This document shows, piece after piece, positions 1-9,427 of a DNA stretch of 60,073 bases; the first letter of the stretch is position 1, and each line of letters begins with the position of its first letter. Below the pieces are notes generated by a model that saw only the letters and a program-made list of their open reading frames with translations, was not told the DNA's origin and did no database searches. The stretch is from Burkholderiales bacterium (GTDB taxonomy: Bacteria; Pseudomonadota; Gammaproteobacteria; Burkholderiales; Burkholderiaceae_C): contig JACPOI010000056.1 in NCBI GenBank assembly GCA_016185015.1, positions 1 to 60,073 on the forward strand, in the 5' to 3' direction. Position numbers and translations under genes: made by a program.

Positions 1-214
1 AGGGCCAGGATGAGGCCTCGAAAGGCCGAGAAATCGACCTCTGCAGTGTTGAAATCGATCGAAACGAGCACGGTAATTTCATGTCGCGAGATTCATGCGC
101 TCAACGGCCTTCTCTGCGCCGGTTTTGAACACCATCCCTAGCTCCCGGGCGGGAGCCTCAGTACGAAAGAATTCCCGCACGGCAGTTCTACGGTAGTTGA
201 GTCTGGGAGACAGA
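1..214. other. Window edge, no gene assigned
   Basis: No credible gene is visible on either strand. On the minus strand a short open frame without a clear start ends near position 74; it has no recognisable motif. This stretch is simply what lies downstream of the xdhC-like gene. Confidence 0.4.
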
Positions 215-1231
215 CTAGGTTTCAGAAGAAGCCGGAGCTGGGTGCGCTGCCTTACTCGTGGAAGCGTGTCGGGTTGTTACGCCATTTTTCACCGCCACTA
301 CCTCCGCCATGATGGACAGTGCGATCTCCGCCGGCGTCTTGCTGCCGATGTAAAGCCCGGCCGGGCCATGCAGACGGTCCAGCATCTCCTCCGGAATATC
401 GAAGTGCTCCCGCAGCCGCTCGCGGCGTGTGGCGCTGTTGCGGCGCGAGCCGATGGCGCCGACGTAGAAGGCGTCGGATTGCAGCGCGTCGATCAGGGCC
501 AGGTCGTCGAGTTTTGGGTCATGCGTGAGGGCGACGACGGCGGTGCGGGCGTCGGGTTTCAGGCGCAGGATCAGGTCGTCGGGCATCTCATGCGTAAGCG
601 TCACGCCGCTCAGGCTCCAGCTGGCGCGGTGTTCCTCGCGCGGGTCGCAGACGAACACTTCGAAACCCAGGCTTAGCGCCATCTGGCTCAGGAAGCGTGA
701 GAGGTCGCCCGCGCCAATCACGATGAGCCGGGCCTGCGGGCCGAGGTAGGTGGTCAGCGTGTGTTCATCCAGCTGCGGCACGCCGTCGCGCCGGCCGGGG
801 CGCAATTGCACCTGGCCGTTCTTCAGGTCCAGCACGCGCTCAGTGCTGTGCCGTTGCTCGCAGGCCGCAAGCAGTTCGTCCAGGCGGCTGTGCGGCGCCA
901 CGCGTTCCAGCACCAGTTCCACCGTGCCGCCGCAGGGCAGGCCAAAGCGGTGCGCCTGGTCGGCCGAGATGCCGTAGCGCAGCACGGTGGGCACGGCTGT
1001 GGCGATGGCCGCTTCCACGCCACCTTCGCGGATGCGGTGGATCAGGTCGTCTTCGATGCAGCCGCCCGAGACCGAGCCCACGGTCTCGCCCCGGCCGTTG
1101 ATGGCCATGAGCGAGCCGGGCGGGCGCGGCGAGGAGCCCCAGGTGCGGGCCACGGTGACGAGCACCACGGCCTGCCCCTCAGTCTGCCAACGCTGCGCCG
1201 TGCGAAGCACCAGGGTGTCGAGGTCCTCCAT
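215..1231 (-). CDS. XdhC/CoxI-family molybdenum hydroxylase maturation factor
   Basis: A 338-residue protein of the XdhC family, cytosolic chaperones that bind molybdenum cofactor, help sulfurate it and insert it into xanthine-dehydrogenase-type enzymes. The N-terminal CoxI-type part carries GSSPRPPGSLMAI (about residues 33-45) followed by a GSVSGGCIEDD motif. The C-terminal Rossmann-like part carries LIVIGAGDLSRFL. The start is the ATG 4 bp after the stop of the large-subunit gene, so it is the third gene of a three-gene operon (2Fe-2S subunit, Mo subunit, XdhC). Family assignment is secure; the client is inferred to be the two upstream subunits. Confidence 0.9.
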   Translation of the reverse strand: MEDLDTLVLRTAQRWQTEGQAVVLVTVARTWGSSPRPPGSLMAINGRGETVGSVSGGCIEDDLIHRIREGGVEAAIATAVPTVLRYGISADQAHRFGLPCGGTVELVLERVAPHSRLDELLAACEQRHSTERVLDLKNGQVQLRPGRRDGVPQLDEHTLTTYLGPQARLIVIGAGDLSRFLSQMALSLGFEVFVCDPREEHRASWSLSGVTLTHEMPDDLILRLKPDARTAVVALTHDPKLDDLALIDALQSDAFYVGAIGSRRNSATRRERLREHFDIPEEMLDRLHGPAGLYIGSKTPAEIALSIMAEVVAVKNGVTTRHASTSKAAHPAPASSET

Positions 1232-1235
1232 GAGC

Positions 1236-3470
1236 TCAGGCCAGCTTGAAGGGCAGTTCGCGCGGTGTCTTGCCGGTCAGGCGCGCGATGGCGTTGGCGA
1301 AGGCCGGGGCCAGGGGCGGCAGGCCGGGTTCACCCATGCCGGTGGGCGCGTCGGCGCTGGGCACCACATGCACGGCGATCTGCGGCATGTCGGTGATGCG
1401 CGGCACGGCGTAGTCGCCAAAGTTGCTCTGCTGCACCTCGCCGTCCTTGAGCGTGATGGCCGCACCGGGCAGGCACATGGACAAACCCATGAGTGCGGCG
1501 CCCTGCACCTGGGCTTCCACGGTGCGGGGGTTCACCACCAGGTTGCAGTGCACGCCGGCCGTCACACGGTGCAGCACGGGCTGGCCGTCCTTGACCGAAG
1601 CTTCCACCACATAGGCCACCACGGTGCTGAAGGATTCATGCACGGCCACACCCCAGGCATGGCCCTTGGGCAGGGCCTTCTTGCCGTAGCCGCTCCTGGC
1701 CACGGCCAGCTGCAGCGCGGCGCGGTGGCGCGGGTGCTTGTCGCCGATGAGCTGCAGGCGGTAGGCCACCGGGTCTTGCTTGGTCGCGCGGGCGATCTCG
1801 TCGATCAGCGTTTCCATGACGTAGGCCGTGTGGGTGGAGCCCACGCTGCGCCACCAGAGCACGGGCACGTTGAGCTTGGGGTGGTGCACGGTGAGGCGCA
1901 TGGGCACGGCGTAGGGCTCACGCATGCCTTCGACGGCGGTGGCGTCGATGCCGTTCTTGACCATCATGCCTTCGAAGAAGGTGCCGGAGATGATGGACTG
2001 GCCCACGATGGTGTGGTCCCAGGCCAGCACCTGGCCCTTGTCATCGAAGCCGATGCGCGCGCGGTGCAGGTGCATGGGGCGGTAGTAGCCGCCCTTGATG
2101 TCGTCCTCGCGGCTCCAGAGCGTGCGCACGGGGACGTTCAGGCCCGCAGTGCGCGCGGCCTTGGCGATGGTGCAGGCTTCCACCACGTACTCGCTGGTGG
2201 GGATGGCGCGGCGACCGAAACCGCCGCCGGCGGCTTGCACGTGGACCTTGATCTGCTCGGGCTTCAGCCCAAGCACACGGGCCGCGGCCATGCCGTCCAG
2301 GCCCGGCATCTGCGAGCCGACCCAGAGCTCGGCGCCCTGGTCGCTGATCTGCACGGTGCAGTTCAGCGGCTCCATGGGCGCGTGGGCCAGGTAGGGGAAA
2401 TGGAACTCGGCCTCGATCTGTTTCGGGGCGCCGGCCAGGGGCGCCATGTCGGCGTCGAAGTGACGCGGGCCGCTTTCCTGGGCCATCTGGCGGTACTGGG
2501 CCAGCTGCTTTTCGCTGTCCACCTTTTCGACGCCGCTGGTGTCCCACTGCAGCTTGAGCGCATCACGCCCCTGCTTGGCGGGCCAGTAGCCCTCGGCGAT
2601 CACGGCCACGCCTTCAGCGCCGCGGTCCAGCGGCACGCGCAGCACGGCTTTCACGCCCTGGATGGCTCGGGCCGCGCTGTCGTCGACCGAGGCGAGTTTG
2701 GCGCCGAAGACGGGCGGGCGCGCAATAACCGCCGTGAGCTGGCCGGGTTGGCGCACGTCGATGCCGAAGTTCTGCTGGCCGCTGCTCTTGGCCTTGGCGT
2801 CCAGGCGACCGGTGGGCTTGCCGATGATGCGGAAGTCCTTGGGGTTCTTGAGCGTGACCTTCTCGGGCACGGGCTGGGTCATGGCGGCTTCGGCCAGTTC
2901 GCCGTAGCCCATCTTGCGGCCGCCGGGGCCGAGCACCCAGCCGGACTGCGTGCGCAGGCTCTGCACGTCCACGCTCCAGTGCATGGCGGCGGCCGTCAGC
3001 AGCATGGCGCGGGCGCGGGCGCCGAGTTCGCGGTATTGCGTGTAGCTGTTCTTGATCGAGTTGGAGCCACCGGTGAGGTGCATGCCGAAGAGCGGGTCGG
3101 CATACGCCGGGTTGTTCGTGCCGTGCTGGCTGCGCACCTTGCTCCAGTCGGCGTCCAGTTCTTCGGCCAGGATCATGGGCAGGGCCGTCTGCACGCCCTG
3201 GCCGAAGTCCAGGCGGTTGACGGTGACGGTGACCTCACCGTTGGTCGCGATCTGCACAAAAGCCGAGGGTTGCTCCGTCGGCTTGAGGCCGGCAGTGGCC
3301 GCCGGCTGGGCCGTGGCCAGGCCGGGGTAGACACCGAGCGCCAGGCCGCCGGCACCGGCGAGCTTGAGGAAGCTGCGCCGGGGCAGGGCGCTCATGTTGG
3401 TGGGTTCATCGCGGGCCAGCAGGTGTTGCAGGGCGCGCGGCATGTCTTGGGCGAGGGTGGTGGGCAACAT
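1236..3470 (-). CDS. Molybdopterin-binding large subunit, isoquinoline 1-oxidoreductase/aldehyde dehydrogenase type (IorB-like)
   Basis: A 744-residue large subunit of a xanthine-oxidase-family hydroxylase of the two-subunit type without a FAD subunit. A twin-arginine signal (RRSFLKL, residues 31-37) indicates Tat export of the folded enzyme with its small partner. VTVNRLDFGQGVQTALPMIL, GGGFGRR and GMGEPGLPPLAPA are Mo-cofactor-binding motifs typical of COG1529. The ATG at 3470 was chosen because AAGGAG lies 6 bp before it. A longer upstream reading frame is a shadow of the small-subunit gene. Electrons probably go to a periplasmic cytochrome. The substrate cannot be read from sequence; N-heterocycles or aldehydes are known for relatives. 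Confidence 0.88.
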   Translation of the reverse strand: MLPTTLAQDMPRALQHLLARDEPTNMSALPRRSFLKLAGAGGLALGVYPGLATAQPAATAGLKPTEQPSAFVQIATNGEVTVTVNRLDFGQGVQTALPMILAEELDADWSKVRSQHGTNNPAYADPLFGMHLTGGSNSIKNSYTQYRELGARARAMLLTAAAMHWSVDVQSLRTQSGWVLGPGGRKMGYGELAEAAMTQPVPEKVTLKNPKDFRIIGKPTGRLDAKAKSSGQQNFGIDVRQPGQLTAVIARPPVFGAKLASVDDSAARAIQGVKAVLRVPLDRGAEGVAVIAEGYWPAKQGRDALKLQWDTSGVEKVDSEKQLAQYRQMAQESGPRHFDADMAPLAGAPKQIEAEFHFPYLAHAPMEPLNCTVQISDQGAELWVGSQMPGLDGMAAARVLGLKPEQIKVHVQAAGGGFGRRAIPTSEYVVEACTIAKAARTAGLNVPVRTLWSREDDIKGGYYRPMHLHRARIGFDDKGQVLAWDHTIVGQSIISGTFFEGMMVKNGIDATAVEGMREPYAVPMRLTVHHPKLNVPVLWWRSVGSTHTAYVMETLIDEIARATKQDPVAYRLQLIGDKHPRHRAALQLAVARSGYGKKALPKGHAWGVAVHESFSTVVAYVVEASVKDGQPVLHRVTAGVHCNLVVNPRTVEAQVQGAALMGLSMCLPGAAITLKDGEVQQSNFGDYAVPRITDMPQIAVHVVPSADAPTGMGEPGLPPLAPAFANAIARLTGKTPRELPFKLA

Positions 3471-3481
3471 GGGGTGCTCCT

Positions 3482-3955
3482 TCAGGCGAGGGTCTTGGCG
3501 GCGTCGGCGACGGCAGCGCGGATGCGGGCATAGGTGCCACAGCGGCAGATGTTGCCGGCCATGGCGCTGTCGATCTCGGCGGCGCTGGGCTGCTTGCCGC
3601 GCGGCAGGGACTTGAGGAAGGCCGTGGCGCTCATGATCTGGCCGCTCTGGCAGTAGCCGCACTGCGCGACGTCGTGCTTGACCCAGGCGGCGTGCACGGC
3701 AGCGCCGACACGGTCCTTGCCATCGGTGACGGCTTCGATGGTGGTGATCCTGGCGCCCTGGGCCGCAGAGATGGGCGTGACGCAGGAGCGGATGGCCTGG
3801 CCGTTCAGGTGCACGGTGCAGGCGCCGCACAGCGCCGCGCCGCAGCCGAACTTGGTGCCGGTCATGCCCAGGTTGTCACGCAGGGCCCAGAGGATGGGGG
3901 TGGTGGGGTCGGTGTTGAGCGCATGCTCGCGGCCGTTGACGTGCAGGGTGTTCAT
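3482..3955 (-). CDS. [2Fe-2S] small subunit of the molybdenum hydroxylase (IorA-like)
   Basis: A 157-residue electron-transfer subunit. The N-terminal plant-ferredoxin-like half has the cysteine pattern CGAALCGACTV followed by a later SC. The C-terminal half has CGYCQSGQ and CRCGTY, the second 2Fe-2S cluster that faces molybdopterin. It has no signal peptide and is presumably carried through the Tat pore bound to the large subunit 11 bp downstream. It is the first gene of the operon and diverges from the AraC-type gene at 4186. Confidence 0.93.
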   Translation of the reverse strand: MNTLHVNGREHALNTDPTTPILWALRDNLGMTGTKFGCGAALCGACTVHLNGQAIRSCVTPISAAQGARITTIEAVTDGKDRVGAAVHAAWVKHDVAQCGYCQSGQIMSATAFLKSLPRGKQPSAAEIDSAMAGNICRCGTYARIRAAVADAAKTLA

Positions 3956-4185
3956 GGCGGGACGATGCTCCTTGTGGAATCTGGGACGGTGCCGGAAGTG
4001 TCCGTCTTAGTCTGGCCGCGGCCTTGCCGTTTTCAATCTATTTTTTGCCTTTTTCGATCGTTTGGCGTCAAAAATGCTTGGCCCGAAACCGGGGGAGGTA
4101 CAGTGCACCCAGGCCTAGACCGCACGGCCATCCTCCGTGACACCGGCGTGACCGGACCTGCCATGCCCTTCAGCAAAAGCTCACC
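3956..4185. promoter_or_regulatory. Divergent intergenic region between hydroxylase operon and araC-type gene
   Basis: This 230-bp spacer must hold the promoters of both divergent units and is the natural place for an AraC-type operator. It contains T-rich tracts (around 4034-4060) but I see no unambiguous -35/-10 pair or direct repeat. Confidence 0.4.
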
Positions 4186-5091
4186 ATGACCGTCGACACC
4201 CTGGCCCATGAGATCGGCAAAATTGCCCAAAACGATGGCGATTACCAGACCGCCATTCCGCAACTCCTCATGGCCCGGCGCAGCGGCCGGACCGAGCCCC
4301 TGTCCTGCATGTACATGCTCGGCCTGGCCATCGTGGCGCAGGGTGGCAAGCAGGTGACGCTGGGCGAGCAGGTCACGACCTATGGGCCGGGGCAGTCGCT
4401 GCTGGCCACGGTGGACCTGCCCGTGGTGTCGCAGGTGACCCATGCCGACGTGGCCACACCTTTCCTGGGCATGCTGCTGAAGCTGGATGCGCGCGCCCTG
4501 GTGCAGTTGGCCGCCGACATGGATCTGCCGCCCCTGCAACGCGACCACCCGCCCCGTGCGATCTCACTGGGCCCACTGCAGGAGCCCCTGCTTGACGCGG
4601 TGATCCGCCTGATCCGCTTGCTGCAGGAGCCCCAGCACATTGCCCAGGTGGCGCCCCTGATCCAGCAGGAGATCCTGGTGCGTCTGTTGACCGGCCCGCA
4701 CGGCCCTTTTTTGCGGCATCTGATCGCGGCGGGAACACCCAGCCACCAGGTCGCGCAGGCCATCGCCTGGCTCAAGCTGAACTTCAGTCGCGATGTGCTG
4801 ATGGACGAGCTGGCCGAGCGCGCGCACATGAGCCCTTCGACCTTCCGCCAGCATTTCCGCAACCTCACGGGCATGAGCCCCCTGCAATACCAGAAACAGC
4901 TGCGCCTGCAGGAGGCGCGCCAGCTCATGTTGAGCCAGGCGCTGGACGCGAGCAGTACGGCGGCACGGGTAGGCTATGAGAGCGTCTCGCAGTTCAACCG
5001 CGAGTACAGCCGCCAGTTCGGTGCGCCGCCGCAGCGCGACATCAAGCGCATGCGGGAGCTGCCGGGCGGCGGGGTGGTGCAGGCTCTCTGA
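4186..5091 (+). CDS. AraC-family transcriptional regulator (AraC_N type)
   Basis: A 301-residue regulator. Residues ~15-170 match the AraC_N cupin-like sensor domain (PGQSLLATVDLPVVSQVTHA). Residues ~195-295 form the double helix-turn-helix, with LAERAHMSPSTFRQHFRNLTG and a second helix pair around ARVGYESVSQFNREYSRQFG. It is divergent to the molybdenum hydroxylase operon, which it probably controls in response to substrate or product. It converges on the MFS gene with only 9 bp between the stops. The start is the first ATG giving a complete AraC_N domain; the Shine-Dalgarno is weak. Confidence 0.9.
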   Translation: MTVDTLAHEIGKIAQNDGDYQTAIPQLLMARRSGRTEPLSCMYMLGLAIVAQGGKQVTLGEQVTTYGPGQSLLATVDLPVVSQVTHADVATPFLGMLLKLDARALVQLAADMDLPPLQRDHPPRAISLGPLQEPLLDAVIRLIRLLQEPQHIAQVAPLIQQEILVRLLTGPHGPFLRHLIAAGTPSHQVAQAIAWLKLNFSRDVLMDELAERAHMSPSTFRQHFRNLTGMSPLQYQKQLRLQEARQLMLSQALDASSTAARVGYESVSQFNREYSRQFGAPPQRDIKRMRELPGGGVVQAL

Positions 5092-5100
5092 CCTGGGCCT

Positions 5101-6276
5101 TTAACGCTTGAGCGTGCCGCGCACGAAGAGCCAGGTCATGCAGGCCGAACCCGCGATGCCCGCCACCATGGGCAGGCCGGTGCCATCCACGAAAAGGCCG
5201 ACGATGGCCATCACCACCGCACCGGTGGCGAACTGCAGCGTGCCCATCAGCGCCGACGCGGTGCCGGCAATCGGCCCGTGGTCTTCCAGCGCCAGGATGG
5301 CCGAGGTGGGGATGATCAGGCCCAGGAAGCCGTAACCCACGAAGAGCAGGGCCAGCAGCACGGGCAGGGCGTCCACGCCCAGCAGGAAGAGCACCAGCAG
5401 CAGGACCATGACACCCGCGTAGCCGTGGGCGGCCATTCCGATCATGGGTTTCATGCCGAAGCGCCGGCCCAGGCGGGCGGTCAGTTGCGACATGCCGATG
5501 AACGAGGCCGCGTTGGCCGCAAAGACGACGCTGTACTGGCGCGGCGTGAGGCCGTAGTGGTCGATCAGCACGAAGGACGAATTGGCCAGATAGGCGAAGA
5601 AGCTGGCGATGCCGAAGGCGCCGATCAGCACCAGGCCCAGGAAGTGGCGGTCGCGCAGCAGGGTGAGGTAACCACGCAGGGCCTGGTGCCAGCTGCTGCC
5701 CACGCGCTGCTCGGGCGGGCGTGTCTCGTTCACCTGCGTGGCGATCAGGAGCAGGCCCAGCAGGCCGGCGGTCAGCATGAACCAGAAGGTGCTGCGCCAG
5801 CCTTGCCATTCGATCAGCAGGCTGCCGGCCAGTGGCGCCAGGATGGGCGAGACGCTGAAGACCAGCATGAGTGTGGACATCAGGCGCAGCGCTTCGTGCC
5901 CCGTGTACAGGTCACGCACCACGGCGCGCGGCACCACGCTGCAGGCACAGGCGCCCAGGCCCTGCACGAAACGCATGGCCACCAGGGTGTGGATGTCGGG
6001 GGCGAGTGCGCAGCCCACGCTGCCCAAGGCAAACAGCGCCAGGCCGAAGTACAGCGGCGGTTTGCGGCCCACCATGTCGGAGACCGGGCCGTAGATCAGC
6101 TGGCCCAGGCCCAGGGCGATGAAAAAGGCCATGAGGCTGCCCTGCACCGCGCCGATGGATGCGCCCAGGCTCTGCCCGATGGAGGGCAGGGCCGGCAGGT
6201 ACATGTCGATGGCGAAGGGGCCGATGGCCGAGAGCAGGCCCAGGACGAGGGCTGCGCGCAGGAAACTGGTGGTCAT
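5101..6276 (-). CDS. Bcr/CflA-family MFS drug efflux transporter
   Basis: A 391-residue inner-membrane protein with about twelve hydrophobic segments. The N-terminal signature SAIGPFAIDMYLPALPSI is characteristic of Bcr/CflA multidrug exporters, and the loop-2/3 motif appears as YGPVSDMVGRKPP. Such proteins are proton antiporters for drugs or amino-acid derivatives. I take the ATG at 6276 because the family start (MTTSFLRAALVLG) aligns there; an in-frame upstream ATG would add 15 unusual residues. Substrate unknown. Confidence 0.88.
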   Translation of the reverse strand: MTTSFLRAALVLGLLSAIGPFAIDMYLPALPSIGQSLGASIGAVQGSLMAFFIALGLGQLIYGPVSDMVGRKPPLYFGLALFALGSVGCALAPDIHTLVAMRFVQGLGACACSVVPRAVVRDLYTGHEALRLMSTLMLVFSVSPILAPLAGSLLIEWQGWRSTFWFMLTAGLLGLLLIATQVNETRPPEQRVGSSWHQALRGYLTLLRDRHFLGLVLIGAFGIASFFAYLANSSFVLIDHYGLTPRQYSVVFAANAASFIGMSQLTARLGRRFGMKPMIGMAAHGYAGVMVLLLVLFLLGVDALPVLLALLFVGYGFLGLIIPTSAILALEDHGPIAGTASALMGTLQFATGAVVMAIVGLFVDGTGLPMVAGIAGSACMTWLFVRGTLKR

Positions 6277-6407
6277 GAAAACCTGCCGGTCGATCGACCG
6301 GGGTGTCGTGGAACGAAGCATATTGTCACGCTTTCACGGCATCATGTTGGTGATAGTCGGCCCGAGTGGTTGAGCCCCGGGACGATAGGCGCTAAGCTTG
6401 AAATACG

Positions 6408-7232
6408 ATGGATATCCAGTCCCTGCTTGCTTCTCCGGTGGCCCTGCCCAGCATTCCTCGCGTGATTGCGCTGGCGCTGACCGAGCTCAACGCCGCGGAG
6501 CCCGACGCACGGCGTGTAAGCAGCTTGCTGAGCATGGAGCCGGTGATGACCGCGCGCCTGCTCATGGTGGCCAATTCGGCGCGTTTCCAACACCGCAGCC
6601 GCGTCGGCACCGTGGGCGAGGCCCTGACGGTCCTGGGCCTGCGACCGGTGCGGGACATGACCATCGAGGCGGCCATGAGCAGCGCCTTTCGCAAGGTGGG
6701 CGGCGTGGACATGAAGCAGTTCTGGCGCTACAGCCTGGACACCGCCAGGCTGACGCAGCTCCTGACCCGGTCCATGAAGGTGGAGGTCTCGCCTTATACG
6801 GTGGGCCTGGTCCATGCCCTGGGAGAGCTCGTCATGCATCGCGGCATGCCCAAGGAGATGGAGCAGCTCAACCAGCGCATCGATGTTTTTGCGCCCCAGC
6901 GGGCGCGTGCCGAGCACGAACTGCTGGGCTATTCCTACGCCCAGGTCGGTGCCGGATTTGCGCGGGCCTGGCACCTGCCCGAGGCCCTGGTGGAAACGCT
7001 GGAACACCAGGATGCGCCCTTCGAGCGCGAGGGCTACGAGCCCATGGCCGGCATCCTGCATGTGGCGTCCTGGCGCTGCCGCGCGCACGAGATGGGCTAC
7101 ACGGAACGCAAGCTCGCCGTGAGTTTTCCCGACAAGACCGCCCTGGCCCTGGGCCTGGACGTGGGCGTGGTGCTGGCCCATGCGCCGGTCGACTGGGCCT
7201 CCAGCCAGGAGGCGCGGCTGTTCCTGGAATAG
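6408..7232 (+). CDS. HDOD-domain protein
   Basis: A 274-residue protein covered by an HDOD domain: ALPSIPRVIALALTEL at the start, then LLSMEPVMTARLLMVANSA and the helix GEALTVLGLRPVRDM. HDOD proteins are metal-free relatives of HD-domain phosphohydrolases that act in signalling, often with cyclic-di-GMP pathways. A true HD-GYP protein is present at 12847, so both kinds of signalling protein occur in this window. No extra output domain is visible. The gene is single and converges on the hemolysin III-like gene. Confidence 0.85.
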   Translation: MDIQSLLASPVALPSIPRVIALALTELNAAEPDARRVSSLLSMEPVMTARLLMVANSARFQHRSRVGTVGEALTVLGLRPVRDMTIEAAMSSAFRKVGGVDMKQFWRYSLDTARLTQLLTRSMKVEVSPYTVGLVHALGELVMHRGMPKEMEQLNQRIDVFAPQRARAEHELLGYSYAQVGAGFARAWHLPEALVETLEHQDAPFEREGYEPMAGILHVASWRCRAHEMGYTERKLAVSFPDKTALALGLDVGVVLAHAPVDWASSQEARLFLE

Positions 7233-7241
7233 TCGTGCGGC

Positions 7242-7886
7242 TCAGGCCGCGTAGCCGAGCACCGCGAAGTAGTGCAGGGCCGTGCCGGCGGCCACGAAGG
7301 CATGCCACACCGCATGGGCGTAACGCAGCCGCGAATCCAGCATGAAGAAGACGACGCCCACGGTATAGGCCACGCCACCTGCGACCAGCAGGGTCAGGCC
7401 GGCCGAGGGCACACGCTCCACCAGCGGCACCGCCGCGATCAGCACCAGCCAGCCCATGGCGAGGTAGAGGCCGGTGGACAGCCAGGGATGCGAGAGACGG
7501 TCGAAGGCCTTGAGCGTGATGCCTATCGCGGCCATGGCCCACACCAGGCCAAACAGCGTCCAGCCCCAGGCGCCGCCCATGACCCCCAGGGCGAAGGGCG
7601 TGTAGCTGCCCGCGATGAAGAGGTAGATGGCACCGTGGTCCAGCTTCATGAACACCTGCTTGGCGCGGCCCTGGGGCAGGGCGTGGTAGAGGGTGGAGGT
7701 GAAGTAGAGCAGCACCATGGTGGCCGCAAACACGGCAGCGCCCACGATGTTGGCGGCGCTTTGCGGGCTGACCGCCACGAGCAGGATGGGCGTGGCCACC
7801 AGTGCCGCGACCAGGGTCAGGCCATGGCTCACGCTGTTGGCGATTTCCTCGCCGAGGGTCTGGGCACGTTCAGTCATGGGACGCAT
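7242..7886 (-). CDS. Hemolysin III (PAQR-superfamily) integral membrane protein
   Basis: A 214-residue protein with seven predicted membrane spans. Conserved family features are ISVSHGLTL-like NSVSHGLTLVAAL near the N-terminus, KLDHGAIYLFIAGSYTPFAL in the middle, and the C-terminal HAVWHAFVAAGTALHYF with the histidine pair. These His/Asp/Ser positions form the metal site of PAQR proteins, whose bacterial function is poorly defined despite the haemolysin name. Starts at 7886 or 7877 are both possible; GGGA lies 3 bp before the first. Confidence 0.87.
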   Translation of the reverse strand: MRPMTERAQTLGEEIANSVSHGLTLVAALVATPILLVAVSPQSAANIVGAAVFAATMVLLYFTSTLYHALPQGRAKQVFMKLDHGAIYLFIAGSYTPFALGVMGGAWGWTLFGLVWAMAAIGITLKAFDRLSHPWLSTGLYLAMGWLVLIAAVPLVERVPSAGLTLLVAGGVAYTVGVVFFMLDSRLRYAHAVWHAFVAAGTALHYFAVLGYAA

Positions 7887-7972
7887 TTTCCCATGCGTGT
7901 GTGAACAGCGTGTGTCAGGCGCGGCAGCAAACCTTAAGCAAGATCAAGCACGTCGCTGGTATCGGTGCCGGC

Positions 7973-8176
7973 CTATTTGCGCTTGCGTTCCTTCTCGTAG
8001 TCTTCGTAGGTCTGCCGGTTCACGCGGCGCATGCAGTCTTCGTAGGCGCCGGGCGGCTGGCGGCGGCATTCGTTTTCGGCACTGGCCCGGGCGCCTTCGT
8101 ACCACGCCCGGGTGCTGCAGCCGGCCAGCAGCAGGCCGGTCAGCGGGATCAGCAGGAGGCGAGAGGCTAGACGCAT
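7973..8176 (-). CDS. Small lipoprotein downstream of ABC exporter
   Basis: A 67-residue protein with a lipoprotein signal: a charged start (MRLASR), a hydrophobic core and the lipobox LLAGC, predicting lipidation at about Cys20. The mature part is short and charged, ends with KERKRK and has two further cysteines. It follows the HlyD-type adaptor gene by 23 bp on the same strand and is probably the last gene of the exporter operon. No named family is recognised. No clear Shine-Dalgarno is visible. Confidence 0.7.
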   Translation of the reverse strand: MRLASRLLLIPLTGLLLAGCSTRAWYEGARASAENECRRQPPGAYEDCMRRVNRQTYEDYEKERKRK

Positions 8177-8199
8177 GGGAGGATTCCGGAGCGCGACGC

Positions 8200-9402
8200 T
8201 CACTTGCCGGCCAGGGCCTGCACGCGTTCGCCATCGCGCAGGCTGCTGGGCGGGAACAGGATGACCGGCGTATTCGGCGCCAGCTCGCTCTTGACCCAGG
8301 CCTCGCTGCCGTTGCGCGCCAGCACCTCCACCTCGTGCAGGCGGGCGCGGCCGCCTTCCACGGCGTAGAGCGCTGCGCGGGCGCCGGAGGGGAAGAGGGC
8401 GCTGACCGGCACCTTGAGCGCGTCCTTCTCGGTCTGTACCACGATGCGCACGTCGGCCTTGTAGCCGTCGCCCAGAGCGCTCCACTGCTCGCGCGGGGCG
8501 AGGATGTCCAGTACCACGTTGACGCGCTGCTCCTCCACACCCAGGGCGGAGATCTTGGTGAAGGCAGCCGGCTCCACCAGGCGCACGCGCGCCTGCAGGC
8601 TTTGCGGGCTGCCCCAGTTGGCCAGCGTGGCCGGTGTGCCGGGTTTGACCTGGGCAGCGTCTTCGGTCAGCAGGTCCACCACCACTTCCAGGTCGCCTGG
8701 ATCGCCCAGCTCCAGCAGAGGCGTGCCGGCCTGCACCAGGCTCTCGCTCTGCTGGCTGACCTTGAGCACCTTGCCGGTGACGGGCGACTTGATGGCCCAG
8801 CTGCGTTGTGCTGTGGTTCCGCCCTGGGCGAAAGTGCGGATGGCAATGCGGGCCTGCGCCAGCTCGTGGCCGGTCGCGTCTTCTTCCTGGTGCGCGCTGT
8901 CCAGCTCCTTCTGGCGCAGGCGCACGGTCAGGCGGCCAGTTTCGTTCTGCGTGGGCGAGACGAAACCCTGCTGCGCCAACGTCTCGCTGCGCTTGAGGTC
9001 GGCCACGGCCTGGTCCAGCGCGGCCTTGGCGCGCTCCACATTGGCGCTGGCGCGGCGCACGGCGGCCTCCATGGCGCCGATGCGTTCGCTCTGTTCCTGG
9101 CGCGCGCGTTCGTCCAGCAGGCCGGGCATGACGGGCCACAGCGTGGCCAGCACGGCGTCGCGTGCCACCGTGTCGCCCTGCTTGAGCGCCAGGCGCTGCA
9201 CGCGGCCGGTGAGTGGGGTGGACACCACGTAGCGTTCGCGCAGCCGGGTCTTGCCGTCTTCCTGCACGGCGCGCTCGAAGGGGCCGCGGCTCACTGCGCC
9301 GAGTTCCACTTCGGTGGCCTGCGGCCAGAAGGCCCAGACCAGCAGCAAGACGGCCAGCAGCACGCCGCTGCCGGTCCAAAGTTTTTTCCTGGAGATGTTC
9401 AT
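8200..9402 (-). CDS. HlyD/DevB-type periplasmic adaptor of ABC exporter
   Basis: A 400-residue membrane fusion protein. One N-terminal membrane anchor (residues ~8-25) is followed by a lipoyl half-motif (STPLTGRVQRLALKQGDTV), a helical hairpin rich in Ala/Glu/Arg (~residues 85-165), the second lipoyl half (SPVTGKVLKVSQQSESLVQ) and a beta-barrel. It would bridge the inner-membrane permease (gene at 9428) to an outer-membrane channel. The ATG at 9402 fits the signal-anchor start and has AGGGA upstream. The gene order ATPase-permease-adaptor resembles DevBCA/MacAB-like exporters. Confidence 0.87.
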   Translation of the reverse strand: MNISRKKLWTGSGVLLAVLLLVWAFWPQATEVELGAVSRGPFERAVQEDGKTRLRERYVVSTPLTGRVQRLALKQGDTVARDAVLATLWPVMPGLLDERARQEQSERIGAMEAAVRRASANVERAKAALDQAVADLKRSETLAQQGFVSPTQNETGRLTVRLRQKELDSAHQEEDATGHELAQARIAIRTFAQGGTTAQRSWAIKSPVTGKVLKVSQQSESLVQAGTPLLELGDPGDLEVVVDLLTEDAAQVKPGTPATLANWGSPQSLQARVRLVEPAAFTKISALGVEEQRVNVVLDILAPREQWSALGDGYKADVRIVVQTEKDALKVPVSALFPSGARAALYAVEGGRARLHEVEVLARNGSEAWVKSELAPNTPVILFPPSSLRDGERVQALAGK

Positions 9403-9427
9403 GCTTGGGTTCCCTGTCGGCTGGTTT

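Noticed and set aside
987-3533. 848-codon plus-strand open frame
   Set aside because: Antisense shadow of the molybdenum hydroxylase large subunit in GC-rich DNA; composition rich in His/Gly/Ala with no motif.
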